The notes under the pieces are model-generated. The model saw only the letters and a program-made list of their open reading frames with translations, ran no database searches and had not been told where the DNA came from. A DNA stretch of 64,000 bases from Saposhnikovia divaricata (lineage: Eukaryota; Streptophyta; Magnoliopsida; Apiales; Apiaceae): the NCBI GenBank assembly GCA_036435485.1, contig CM071598.1, positions 195,899,148-195,963,147 of the forward strand, written 5' to 3'. The stretch's first letter is position 1. Each line of letters opens with the position of its first letter. Made by a program: the position numbers and the translations under genes. Below are positions 22,201 to 32,539 of this stretch, piece after piece.

Positions 22201-22614
22201 AGTGGAAGTTGTCAATTTCTTGGTGACAGACTTGTCTCTTGGTACAGCAAGAAACAGAAATCAATTTCCACATCTACAGCTGAAGGAGAGTATATTGCAG
22301 CTGGTAGCTGCTGTGCACAGATCTTGTGGATGAAGAATCAGTTGCTGGATTATGGATTGAGGTACAGTAAGATTCCTATTTACTGTGATAATCAAAGTGT
22401 TATTGCTATGACAGGTAATCCAGTACAGCATTCAATGACCAAGCACATCAACATAAGGTACCATTTCATCAGAGAACATGTGGAAGAAGGGAATATTGAA
22501 CTACATTTTGTGTCTACAGAACAACAGCTTGCAGATATCTTCATCAAACCATTGAGTGAAGCTACATTTACAAGACTGGTCAATGAACTAGGAATGGTCT
22601 CTGGTTCTTACTAG
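19285..22614 (+). CDS. Copia (SIRE/Maximus) Pol: protease, integrase, reverse transcriptase, RNase H
   Basis: The 1109-codon open frame contains, in order, protease (VVDSGCSGHMTG, Asp12), an integrase zinc-binding region (H142, H147, C176, C179), the integrase core (D207, D270 of DNGTE, E306 of VVERKNR), reverse transcriptase from about residue 630 (WVFRNK, MDVKSAFLNG, LYGLKQAPRAWY), and RNase H (SDADFAG near 957-963, AEGEYIA, CDNQS, ending ADIFIKPL). It would copy element RNA and insert the cDNA. The RT centre reads YVDE at 796-799 instead of YVDD, so activity is doubtful. The first codon is TTG and no ATG context fits, so the start is formal; in vivo it should be made as part of a gag-pol product. 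No stop interrupts it. Confidence 0.85.
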   Translation: MQGNREATLVVDSGCSGHMTGNKALLSDYEEKAGPKVSYGDGNVGRTLGYGNINLGNVIINNVAHVPGLKHDLLSVSQICDKGYHVDLQPEYCEVISKSTGKVVLVGHRQNNIYEIKLLIDSIGKAVCLSTRMSSEESWNWHKKLSHLNLNNINELIRKDLVRGLPKALLNVDGLCDSCQKAEQRKSSFKSKTEFSITDPYHLLHVDLFVPVNVMSIARKKYALVIVDEYTRFTWVYFLAKKDETTLTLIEHVKLLDKGSSNKVRIIRSDNGTEFRNARMEEFCKDNGVKQEFSAPSTPQQNGVVERKNRTLIEAARTMLDEAKLPTYFWAEAIQTACFTQNATLINKHGKTPYEMVKKKKPNLKYFHIFGCKCFVLKTHPEQLTKFELKADEGIFVGYPLSTKAFRVYNLRTKVIMESIHVSFDDKKITGLGDKDEYDQLNFENEDLNSVEVNSDQTILTDSVETNSEPLLVNTGETSQPQQREEPVEGEHDQDEDSNTDTESTEKSGSNSDDSNSENSNSDFVQSSSGGVSENEDRSQQNQESMDQGGGSHADRSHLPSARKWTKSHTPDLIIGDPDAKVKTRSATASECLFHAFLSKNEPKKVGEALQDADWITAMQEELNEFGRNEVWTLVPRPKNRSIVGTKWVFRNKTDSEGVITRNKARLVAKGYSQQKGIDYDETFAPVARLEAIKIFLAYASHKKFKVFQMDVKSAFLNGKLEEEVFVEQPPGFVDPKYPDYVYRLDKALYGLKQAPRAWYETLAQFLLESGFNRGTINKTLFYFNQGSDLLLVQIYVDEIIFGSTNDKLCKKFAKLMQSRYQMSMMGELSYFLGLQVKQTDDGIFINQAKYTRNLLKKFGMLDCSSASTPMATATKLDKDTGVSVDMTNYRGMIGSLLYLTVSRPDIMYATCLCARFQADPREPHLTAVKRIFKYLKGTISLGLWYPRESDFKLLGYSDADFAGCKIDRKSTSGSCQFLGDRLVSWYSKKQKSISTSTAEGEYIAAGSCCAQILWMKNQLLDYGLRYSKIPIYCDNQSVIAMTGNPVQHSMTKHINIRYHFIREHVEEGNIELHFVSTEQQLADIFIKPLSEATFTRLVNELGMVSGSY

Positions 22615-23803
22615 GAATGTTGGTTAGATTCAAATTTTACTTATGTAATGTGTTGCTCATATTTCCTTGATTTGTTAAATGCTAAGTGAACTCTGTTATG
22701 CATACTCTGATAATCTGTTTTTCACTGTCAAACTCTGTTAAACTCTGTCAGCATGCCTGTATGTTATACACTGTTAATAAGTTTGATAAACTCTGTGAAC
22801 TCTGAGTTGATTTTTGTCTGAATGAAAACACCAATGAAGAAATGTGTATGAAGCATGATTCTCATCAATTAATCATGAATCTTTCTGAGTTATTGTGATC
22901 TAATCTTAGATTGTGCAGAAAGTTAACACAGCATGATACTGGTTCATATTTATAGCATCTCTTAGTTTATTTTGTCCTAAACTCTGAGTCTATAAATACT
23001 ATGTGCATTGCCTTTCATGAATAACTACTGATGTTGATGAACTCTAAACTCTGTTAGTTATACTCTAGTAGAATAAAATACTTACTGCAATACCCCAAAG
23101 AAAATGTAAATAGGTAACTATACTCCTTTGAGATTATGTTGGAGACTAGGATGACCCAGGAACTTATTGGTATATAATATGTGCTAAAATTCTCTGATTT
23201 TTGGCGACTAGTCAAATACTAGGATGACCCAGGAACTTATCAAGATGATAAGGGATAAAATTTTTGAATTTTTGGTGACTGGCTCCAACCTCTAATTACT
23301 GGAATGAATAGAATAAAAAAAAAAGGGGGGGGGTATAAAATAAATTAAATATTACCGAACATAATGAATAAGATTAGAGAAACAGGATTTTTCATTGATA
23401 ATAAGAAAGAGATTACAAGCAAGTATTACATCTTTTTTGTTCTCTCTATCTGCTAATCTATTCAACAGGAAAATAAAAGGTCAAGTCCAAACCACTCCAT
23501 TGTTAGCAAACATCCCAGATCCCATCTTTGCCACTTTATTTGGGTGGAAGTTGAAGGGATAAGGTTATTTTTGCTGACATATTCATTAACAGTGGTTGGT
23601 GGTGTTGGATGAGGATGCCTTCGAGGAAGGCCATGCTAATGTTGCTTGGAGAGCAGCATCGATGTCGATCACTCTTGCAGGCTTTTCTCTCTCGATCTCT
23701 TCCAGACCGGCATCCATCTGCAGCCACAGAGTTTCAAGCTGCCTTTCCTAGTCAAACGCATCGAACTCTTCACGCGAGAGTCAACAAGAGAATATTCTCT
23801 GAT
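22615..23803 (+). other. Spacer between copia pol and the third ORF
   Basis: The spacer is non-coding in practice. It carries repeated AACTCTG motifs between 22685 and 23060, a direct repeat around ACTAGGATGACCCAGGAACTTA (about 23146-23170 and 23218-23241), and an A8G8 run near 23318-23333. A frame open from 23609 leads into the third ORF. It probably serves as leader or intron for expressing that ORF; this is inference. Confidence 0.5.
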
Positions 23804-26576
23804 ATGACTAATAAGGATGCTGGTAAAGAACATCTACCTGCGTTTGTTCTGCCACTTGCTTTGCAAAATTTTCTTAACCAACCTCAAGACCAACCACAAC
23901 CAGAACCTCTAAACACTAAACCACCTACATCACCTACCCACACTGCACCTACTCAACCTCCAATCACCAAACAATCTTCACACACTTCACAAATAAACTC
24001 TGAACCATCACAATCTCAACCACAACCACAGCCTAAAGCACACAGAGGCAAAGTAAGGAAATCAGCAGCAAACACTGAAAGACATGCAAGAGTAAAGAAG
24101 ACAATAGAGGCACAACTCAAAGCAAAACAGACAACTCCTGGAGCTGTTTATACTAGAAGAATGAAACAAAAAGCAAAAAGACCTAAGTCACCCTCAGTGG
24201 TGGCAGAAACTAGTAAAGAGGATTCAGATGAAGTGCCTCTAGTTAAGAGAAGAAAACTGGTCATCTCTGATTCTGCTGATGAAGATGTTGAAGCTCCAGA
24301 GGTAGTTTCCCAACAAACACCTACTGTTGAGGCTGAAAGAGGTTGAAATGCCTGCAGAGGTTGAAATGCCTGCAGAAGAGGATACTAGAGATGGCTTTTC
24401 TCCAATGAATGATATTCTTGATTCATTCATGCCATTCTCTGATCCTATCTCTAATACTGGTGCAGCTGATCAACCTACAGTTGTTCTTTCTGAAACTGTA
24501 GCATCACATACTGAATTACTCTCAGATGCTCACCAGACTGCTGAAGGAGGAGATGAGATTGATCAACAACCTAAGGAGATAAACTCTGAGACAATTGTGA
24601 AATCTGCAGAGGATGTTGTACAGCCTGTTGTTGACTCTACTACTAAACCTGTTGCAGAGGATGTTATTGGCACTGTTGATGCATCTATTCCAGTTCCTCC
24701 AACCACACATCATGTTGAAGCTGAGGTTGGAGATGAAACTGAAGGGAATACTGAGCCAAGCCTTTCTCAGAGTTTACCAGTCCAGACTGATGCTAAGGTT
24801 AAGGATTATTCTGGTCCTTCAAATCAAGCAGATGCTGAAGAAGAATACCTTGAACAATTTTCAACTGACTGGTACAAGGACACTTGTATCTTTCCTTCTG
24901 CAAGAGCAGCTGAATTTGTCAAGAAAACCTCTAGAACAATTACAAATCCAGAGATTTTATCTTGTCTCAAGGCTACAGTTGTACAAGTGAAGACTCTCAA
25001 CTCTAGATTTGATCTATGTCAAAAGGCAATCTCTAATGTTCGAGGTGATGTTGTTAGAGGAGCTGATATGCTTAAACTTGACAACAAGAATAAATTTCAA
25101 TATCTTACTCAGAATCAAGAAACTTTGTCTCACAGGCTGAGCAAAGTTGAACAAAATCAGAATGATATGTCCTTAAAGCTTGATTCTATTGCTACCTCCT
25201 TGGAGTTAATTACATCTATTCTTATGCCTGATGATGTCAAAAAGGGGGAGAGAGTTGCTAAAGACAAATGCAAGCAATCTCAAACTCTGATCAGAAGGGA
25301 TAGTGCTGGAGATGGAGGAGCAAGTAGTAAAGGAAAGAGCAAAACTGAAGAATTTCAAACTCTAAAAACTAGCAAGTCCTCTAAATCACAGTTTGTTGGG
25401 ATAAATACTGATACTCAAGGTACTTCAAAGACCAAGAGTTTGCTATTACCTTCTAATCCACATACTGATGAAGAATTGGCTGCTAAGTTGTTTATTGAAG
25501 AGAATGAGGAAGGAGTTACAATTGAGGACATTAAAGCTGAAGAAAAGAGTTTACAAGAAGAACATCTGAAGGCTTTAAAGTCTGGAAAGTTAAAAAGAGG
25601 AAAAGCTCCTAGGCCTGTTGTTAAAGGTGTTGTGATCAAGGAAAAGGCTGATGTTAGTCAAAGATCTCAGTTTTCAAAGGAAACAATGGTAGCAGAAGCT
25701 CAACTCAAGCTGAAAAGCATTGAAGGATAAAGTTTACAGAAGAAAGTTACAACTTCTGTTGCATCACAAGTTGTGACCACACCTTTACAATCTTCTCAGT
25801 TGAAATCAGTTTTTGGGAAAGGAACAATTCATGATCCAAATATATTATCTGGAGTTTCTATGAATATTTCTGATGGAAGAGCCTTGTCTGGTAAAGTTGG
25901 AAACAATAAGGGTGGACTAGGTTCACACAAGGACAAAAGGCAATATACTGGTCCTAGAGATCCTTCTTCACTGGCTGTTCCAGGTCGTGGTGTCACTCAA
26001 GAGAGTTTGGATAGACTGGAATCAGTACAGTTAGTTTATCAGAAGAGTTTAAAGAAGGACTTTCTCTTGTACTTCATGACTGATGGGACAGTATTTAGAA
26101 TTGGTGAGAATGATATTGGCTTGAAATATTGGGAAGAATTAGAATATGTTCTATATCTTTTCAAGGTGAATAGTCAAAGGACTCAATCAGTTGCAAATGT
26201 GCTCAGAAAGAGGATGCTTCAGAATTTGGCAATCAGAGGAGAGAAGTATAATAGCAGATATGTTCCTAAGTACAGGGATTGGAATGGAAATCTAATTGAA
26301 ATGAAGAATGGTACTGCAAAATTAAAGACTGATTTGGGAATCACAGTACTTGACTTCAATTCATAGTCAGAAGAAGTCAAATTTATCAGACTGGGAAATG
26401 AGATGAGAAGAAACAAAATCTATGATCTTAGAGCTGCTATCTATCAGACAGATGAGAGTGATCCTCAGCTCAGAGAGATTAAAGAAGCTATGAAGATTGA
26501 GCTTGAAAATGCAGAAAGAAGATTGCTCATAGATTATCTCAGAGCTACACCAGATCTTGAAGAGATAAGAGATTGA
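23804..26576 (+). pseudogene. Third ORF (env-like position) of SIRE-type copia element, copy B, decayed
   Basis: The likely start is ATG 23804 (MTNKDAGKEHLP), although the frame is open from 23609. The N-terminal Pro/Gln/Thr-rich basic region is followed by an acidic region, a coiled-coil candidate (about 24990-25235, LSHRLSKVEQNQND) and a conserved C-terminus ending in TGA 26574-26576. Breaks are a frame change near 24327-24346 shared with copy A, and TAA 25728-25730 and TAG 26364-26366 that copy A lacks. Copy B also has an 18-bp repeat near 24345-24375. No transmembrane segment or fusion motif is seen, so an envelope role is not supported by sequence. Confidence 0.75.
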
Positions 26577-26730
26577 AATCTATAAGGATTTTCTTATTCT
26601 CTGTAGATTTTGTTAAGTAGAAGCTTAAACTCTGAATTTGTATAAACACTGTATTTGTCTATTTGTTTTGACATCATCAATTACTATTATTAACTTGTGT
26701 ATTTTTGCTAATGAAGAAGTTGGGGGAGAT
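26577..26730 (+). other. 3' untranslated region and polypurine tract, copy B
   Basis: The stretch ends in AAGTTGGGGGAGA just before the LTR, as in copy A. Confidence 0.7.
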
Positions 26731-27249
26731 TGTTAAATATAATTGATGTGTTTTAATCAGTGTTTAAGTGTTACAGTGAATTATCAGAGTTTAGCTGGAA
26801 GCGGTCAGAGTTTAGTGTAAACTCTGACAGGCGGGAGCTGGACAGAGTTTAGTAAAGTCTGTCTGGGAGCAGCGCGTACGGAGTCAACAGAAGATATTAG
26901 AGATCAATTGAAGATTGATATGGAAGCGATATCTTTGAAGATTGGATAGCTATCAAAGAGATCGAGTTGACTTAGGAGACGTGTGACAATCTGTAATTGA
27001 TATCATTGTATAGCTGATTATTAGGAATATCAATTAGAGATTGTATCGAAGCTGTATGTTTTATAAATACAGTTAGGTTAACCCTAGAAGGGTATCGTGT
27101 AACGAATTATCTTTATTGTAACCTAGCAGCTCTTTGTGATAGTTTACATCACGAAGAGGTTTTAATACCAGAAGTTTTTAAGTGCATAAACGTCTTATTT
27201 GTTAAACTCTCATACGAATTTGATTATTAATTGTGTATTCGGCCTAACA
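26731..27249 (+). mobile_element. 3' LTR of SIRE-type copia element, copy B
   Basis: The 519-bp LTR runs TGTTA...TAACA with a TATA-like TATAAATA at 27062-27069. It differs from copy A at only a few positions. The 5' LTR of this element is missing because the element is truncated in gag at 12909. Confidence 0.8.
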
Positions 27250-27512
27250 GAACAGTTTTCAAGTTCTTTGTTAATAGCATAAATTTTTTCTACAGTTTTA
27301 AAATTGTAATTAGTTTTAAAATTATCTGTAAAAGTTGACTGATAGATTTTTTTTGAATCTATACTGGGTATATTCCAATTACCTAAGTCTTGACTAATGT
27401 TTTCATAACTATGTTCTTCCTGATTAATGAAATCTGGGATTGACGGAATTGGAGTCATCGGTGACGGTGACCTTGAGCTAACTGAAGAACTAGACCTAAA
27501 TAGTCTATTCAT
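27250..27512 (-). pseudogene. Endogenous caulimovirid first-ORF N-terminus, copy B
   Basis: Same fragment as 3416-3678, minus strand, starting at 27512 and cut off by the copia LTR. It differs at a few bases from copy A. Non-functional. Confidence 0.55.
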
Positions 27513-27836
27513 TAATTTTGTTTTAACTGTTTCTCTTTATCATTAGTGATTCTGGGGAACTTAGTTCATACCCTCTTACCTTAAGCAAACTCATACCTAC
27601 ACATACTTAAGTCTTACGCCCTTATCCTACACTGCTCCACTCTGAGACTTACAACGGATTCCTGGCAACGACACTAGGTGGTAGGTGGTTCTAAGTAAGA
27701 TTGGTGACTAAATATAGCAGAATAACTAAGAGATAATCAGAAGCAGTTTGTAAACACAATTAATGAGCAAATTACTTGGCATAGAAATTCAATAACTCAA
27801 TGATTACCGGTTGGCTCTGATACCATTAAGAGAGAA
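27513..27836 (-). repeat. Caulimovirid leader and primer-binding site, copy B, single
   Basis: There is only one leader here, with an intact-looking primer-binding site at 27807-27825 (minus). The coat-protein region and gypsy-like solo LTR that separate two leaders in copy A are absent. Confidence 0.65.
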
Positions 27837-27857
27837 AGTCATATAACAACCCAAAGA

Positions 27858-27912
<55 letters not shown>

Positions 27913-28205
27913 ATATATATTTCAAAACATAGGTCGAAAATGACAATTGAAAACTGGAACTTACAATCAGAAATTCGTCTGCTCCTCATTCGCAACTTCC
28001 AGTTTTCAGTTGCAACGTTTGCAACCTCATTTGCAACCTCCAGTTTTCAGTTGCAACCTCATTTGTAACCTTATTTGCAACTTCCAGTTCTCAGTTGCAA
28101 CCTCATTTGCAACTTCCAGTTTTCAGTTGTAACGTCATTTGCAACTCACACGGCTGGCGCCGCCCTGAAGTTGCAAATGAGGTTGCAAAGGTTGCAAAAC
28201 GTATT
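27837..28205. repeat. (TA)n tract and GCAAC hairpin repeats, copy B
   Basis: TA repeats at 27861-27921, with one TTT interruption, are followed by the same GCAAC-rich direct and inverted repeats as in copy A. No gene. Confidence 0.75.
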
Positions 28206-30131
28206 TTTAGAAAATTAAAAAGTTAAAAACAAAGTTGGTAGTATTTTTGTAAAAGTGAAAGTATAGAATTGAAAGAGGAAGTTAATGATAGTAAAACGTA
28301 AAAGAAAGTTAAAAACATATATATTTTTTGTAAATATCCCAAAAAAATATTACCTAGCCGAAAAAGATAATCAGTTAGTTATTAGTAATTATAATATTAT
28401 TAGTTTATTACATTAATTAGAACGGTCATATTTTTGGAAAGAAGGGATTTAGTTAGAAAAGCTAGAAAATGTAGAAAAGGTAATAGCTGAAAAAGATAAT
28501 TGCTTATTTATTATTTAGGTGTATAGAAAAGATATTACCTTTTAGCTCGAAAAGGTAATCAGTTAGTTATTAGTAATTATAATATTATTAGTTTATTTAA
28601 TTAAATAGAATGATCATATTTTTTAAAAATATTACCTTTTAGTTGTAAAAGGTAATCAATTAGTTATTAGTAATTATAACATTATTAGTTTATTTCATTA
28701 ATTAGAATGACCATATTTTGGAAAAAAAGAGATTTTAATTAGAAAAGTTAGAAAAGGTAATAGCTGAAAAAGGTAATTGGTTAGTTATTATTTAAGGAAA
28801 ATGTTGGGAAGAGATGCGTGCAATATTTTAAAGATTGTGTTTTGTTCTTTTATAATTAAGTTAAATCATTAAGGGTAATAGAGTAAAACAATTAAATAAT
28901 GTAAGTATCGTATCATACCAAAACTTTTATTGTTTCGTCTTTTATAATATAGTATAGATAGATTTTGGAAAAAGAGAGATGTTAGTTAGAGAAAAGATAA
29001 AAGGTAACGTATTTTGGGTGAAAAGGGTAATAAATTAGTTAATAGTAATTATAATATAATTATGTTATTTTGTTAAACAAAATTGCTCGTACTATTTAAA
29101 AAAAAGAGAAATTTTAGTTAGATAAAATGTAAAAGATATTCTATTTTACCTGAAAAAGGAAATAATTTAGTTATTGAAAAATAGAAAAGGTAATATGTTT
29201 AACCTGAAAAAGAAAATTGATTAATAAAGGAAAAATTTTAGTTAGATAAAATATAAAAGGATATTATATTTTACCTGAAAAAGGAATATTATTAGTTTAT
29301 TTAATTAAATAGAATGATCATATTTTTTAAAGATATTACCTTTTAGTTGTAAAAAGTAATCAGTTAGTTATTAGTAATTATAACATTATTAGTTTATTTC
29401 ATTAATTAGAACGACCATATTTTTGGAAAAAAGAGATTTCAGTTAGAAAAGTTAAAAAAGGTAATAGCTGAAAAAGGTAATTGGTTAGTTATTATTTAGG
29501 GGAAGTGTTGGGAAGAGATGTGTGCAATATTTTAAGAAATGATTGTGTTTTGTTCTTTTATAATTAAGTTAAATCATTAAGGGTAATAGAGTAAAACAAT
29601 TAAATAAACTTTTAATGTTTCGTCTTTTATAATATATTATAGATAGATTTTGGAAAAAGAGAGATGTTAGTTAGAGAAAAGCGAAAAGGTAACGTGTTTT
29701 ATAATATATTAGTTAATAGTAATTATAATATATTATGTTATTTTATTAAACAAAATTTCTCGTACTATTTTTTAAAAAAGAGAAATTTTAGTTAAATAAA
29801 ATATAAAAGATATTCTATTTTACCTGAAAAAGGAAATAATTTAGTTATTGAAAAATAGAAAAGGTAATATATCTAACCTAAAAAAGGAAATTGATTAATA
29901 AAGGAGAAATTTTAGTTAGATAAAATATAAAAGGATATTGTATTTTACCTGAAAAAGAAAATTATTTAGTTCTTGAAAAATAGAAAAGATAATATGTTTA
30001 ACCTCAAGAAGGAAATTGATTAGTTAGTAGATCTGTAATTGAGTAATGGTAAATAAGTAAAATCAACAGGTACCGTACCGACCAACCGACCGACCGACCA
30101 AACTTTTAATGTTTCGGCTTTTATATAATAG
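28206..30131. repeat. Long AT-rich modular repeat array, copy B and extension
   Basis: The array repeats GGTAAT(A/T)GCTGAAAAAGGTAA and AGTTATTAGTAATTATAA modules. A higher-order unit of about 706 bp is visible: GGGAAGAGATG...GTGCAATATTTTA occurs near 28805 and again near 29511. Matching to copy A ends near 28895. The right end holds a (CGAC)n run at about 30077-30100. No open reading frame of interest. Confidence 0.65.
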
Positions 30132-30133
30132 TA

Positions 30134-30437
30134 CTCCCTCCGTCCCTCTCATTTCTTTGCAGTTACTATTTTGGCTCATCCCTCTCATTTCTTTACATTA
30201 CCAAAAATAGTAAGTTTCCTCCACTATTACACCCACTACTTTCCCCCACTATCTCATATTTAATTATAAAAAACACTATTACACCCACTACTTTCCTCCA
30301 CTATCTCAAATCTATTATTAAATATTGATAGGTCCCACCACTTTAACCACTTTTCATCTAACTTTACTTATTTTTTAAACACTGTCTTGGTCTCCGTGCT
30401 AATTGTCTATGTAAACTATCAAGAGGGACAGAGGGAG
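30134..30437. mobile_element. Stowaway-type MITE
   Basis: The 304-bp element has terminal inverted repeats CTCCCTCCGTCCCTCT and its near complement AGAGGGACAGAGGGAG, flanked by TA dinucleotides (30132-30133 and 30438-30439). This is the classic Stowaway (Tc1/mariner) signature. It is non-coding and non-autonomous. Confidence 0.85.
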
Positions 30438-30960
30438 TATAGATTTGTATTGATACTAGCATAAAAGCCCGCAAGGCACAGGCATTGAAATAATTTCTCC
30501 TCTAAAACTGTTGATATAATGAGATAATTTTTTAATTAGAAATACGATAAATGATAAGATTTCGATTTTATCTCATATTTTTATAGTAATTTTTGTAATA
30601 TTATATACTAATTTCATGAATCAAATATTTTTTAATTTGATTAGATTTCATAAAATTTGAATAAATATCTATACGATAATAATCACATGACTACTTTAAT
30701 TGGTAAAGTATTAATTTAATTTTCAATGGCGTGAAATGAAGTTTATCAAATTGAACATTTGAGTATAATATAAATAGATATTTTAGTAAAATTATTCATT
30801 TAAAACATAGGTGTATGTAAAGTCATGTGATTTTAAATTAGTCACAGACATATTACAAAATCTTTTTAATATTATGTGAAAGTCAACATTGTATTTGTTT
30901 CACTCAATTTTTTTCTTCATGTATATGCATATTTATGCACTTATAAACTCAAATGTTTAG
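30438..30960. repeat. AT-rich repeat unit 1, left part (interrupted by the Tat element)
   Basis: Starts with ACTAGCATAAAAGCCCGCAAGGC and continues with AT-rich DNA that matches 43516-43945 and in part 44545-44870. The unit continues after the Tat element at 42645. No gene. Confidence 0.6.
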
Positions 30961-31456
30961 TGTTGTGGAATAAAAACTAGTTTACGATTTGTAATTAATG
31001 CTAGGGTGGTTGAGCTTCGAGCTTTAATGGCTGCTTCTGCGTTCGAGACTAAACGGTCCTCACAGAATGCCTACGTATCTCTGTATTAGAGAATCAAGCC
31101 AAGAAAACGTAGTTCTGAGATGAGGGGTCAGACCCTTTATATAGGCTGAGAAGCCTTTAGAATTATGGTAGGAGTTAGAGACTTGGTAGAAAAGTCTTTG
31201 AGGAAAGTTCTATATCTATTCCTTGTAGGAATCAGTTTCCATATTGAATTGGATGCCTTGGTGGATAAGTCTGGTGGAAATAATATCCTTATCCAACTCT
31301 TATTGCTGAGCTGTTTATTTCCCCCAATATTAATTACGAAATTAATATTATAATTGGGGTTTTGGGCCCATCTGGTGGGCCCCACGTTTGGACCATTCAG
31401 GGTCTAATTAATGCCATATTAAATGTGTCTTTAGGGCTTACTTTTAGCCCATATCA
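30961..31456 (-). mobile_element. 3' LTR (minus sense) of the Tat element
   Basis: 496 bp, TGTTGTGG...CCCATATCA on the plus strand. TATA-like sequence on the minus strand at 31136-31143. Confidence 0.9.
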
Positions 31457-31599
31457 TTTGCCCCCCAACTTCTAGGAAAACTGATCAGGTTTTCCTTGAA
31501 GTTTTAACGGCCTTTTTCGAGACTCGGGTCAGGGTTTATCTTTGATATCGTTTTGACGTAAAGCGTGGAGCGACCGACGCGTTTACAACGACGTTAGAT

Positions 31600-32530
31600 T
31601 GTGCCAGTAGCATTGAACGGTGCTAAACGGCACTAAACGACACTAAGCGGTGCTAAACAGCCTTAAACGACGTTTAAACGATGTTAAACGACGCTAAACT
31701 GCGATAAATGGCGCTAAACGGCACTAAACGACACTAAACGGTGCTAAACAGCCTTAAACGACGTTTAAACGATGTTAAACGACGCTAAACGGTGATAAAC
31801 GGCGCTAAACGGCACTAAACGACACTAAACGGTGCTAAACAGCCTTAAACGACGTTTAAACGATGTTAAACGACGCTAAACGGCGATAAACGGCGCTAAA
31901 CGGCACTAAACGACACTAAACGGTGCTAAACAGCCTTAAACGACGTTTAAACGATGTTAAACGACGCTAAACGGCGATAAACGGCGCTAAACGGCACTAA
32001 ACGACACTAAACGGTGCTAAACAGCCTTAAACGACGTTTAAACGATGTTAAACGGCGATAAACAGCGCTAAACGGCACTAAACGACACTAAACGGTGCTA
32101 AACAGCCTTAAACGACGTTTAAACGATGTTAAACGACGCTAAACGGCTATAAACAGCGCTAAATGGCACTAAACGACACTAAACGGTGCTAAACAGCCTT
32201 AAACGACGTTTAAACGATGTTAAACGCTAAACGGCGATAAACGGCGCTAAACGGCACTAAACGACACTAAACGGTGCTAAACAGCCTTAAACGATGTTAA
32301 ACGATGCTAAACGGCGATAAACGGCGCTAAACGGCACTAAACGACACTAAACGGTGCTAAACAGCCTTAAACGACGTTTAAACGATGTTAAACGACGCTA
32401 AACGGCGATAAACGGCGCTAAACGGCACTAAACGACACTAAACGGTGCTAAACAGCCTTAAACGACGTTTAAACGATGTTAAACGACGCTAAACGACGAT
32501 AAACAGCGCTAAACGGCACTAAACGGTGCA
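31600..32530. repeat. 91-bp tandem repeat (satellite-like) in the Tat element
   Basis: The landmark TGCTAAACAG recurs at 31651, 31742, 31833, 31924, 32015, 32096, 32187, 32275, 32355 and 32446, a spacing of 91 bp with a few shortened units (80, 81, 88). Each unit is itself made of about nine 10-11-bp subunits on the core TAAACGRYRC. It lies between pol and the 3' LTR, where Tat-group elements are known to carry variable tandem repeats. Confidence 0.95.
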
Positions 32531-32539
32531 CCTGAAATC

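Noticed and set aside
23609..23803. N-terminal extension of the third copia ORF
   Set aside because: The frame is open but its composition differs from the rest and a better start ATG stands at 23804; it is likely leader sequence.
12909..27249. Calling the copia third ORF a true envelope gene
   Set aside because: No signal peptide, transmembrane segment or fusion peptide is visible; only its position resembles env.
31165..31353. 62- and 82-codon frames in both Tat LTRs
   Set aside because: They are identical by LTR duplication and carry no domain; promoter and transcript start overlap them.
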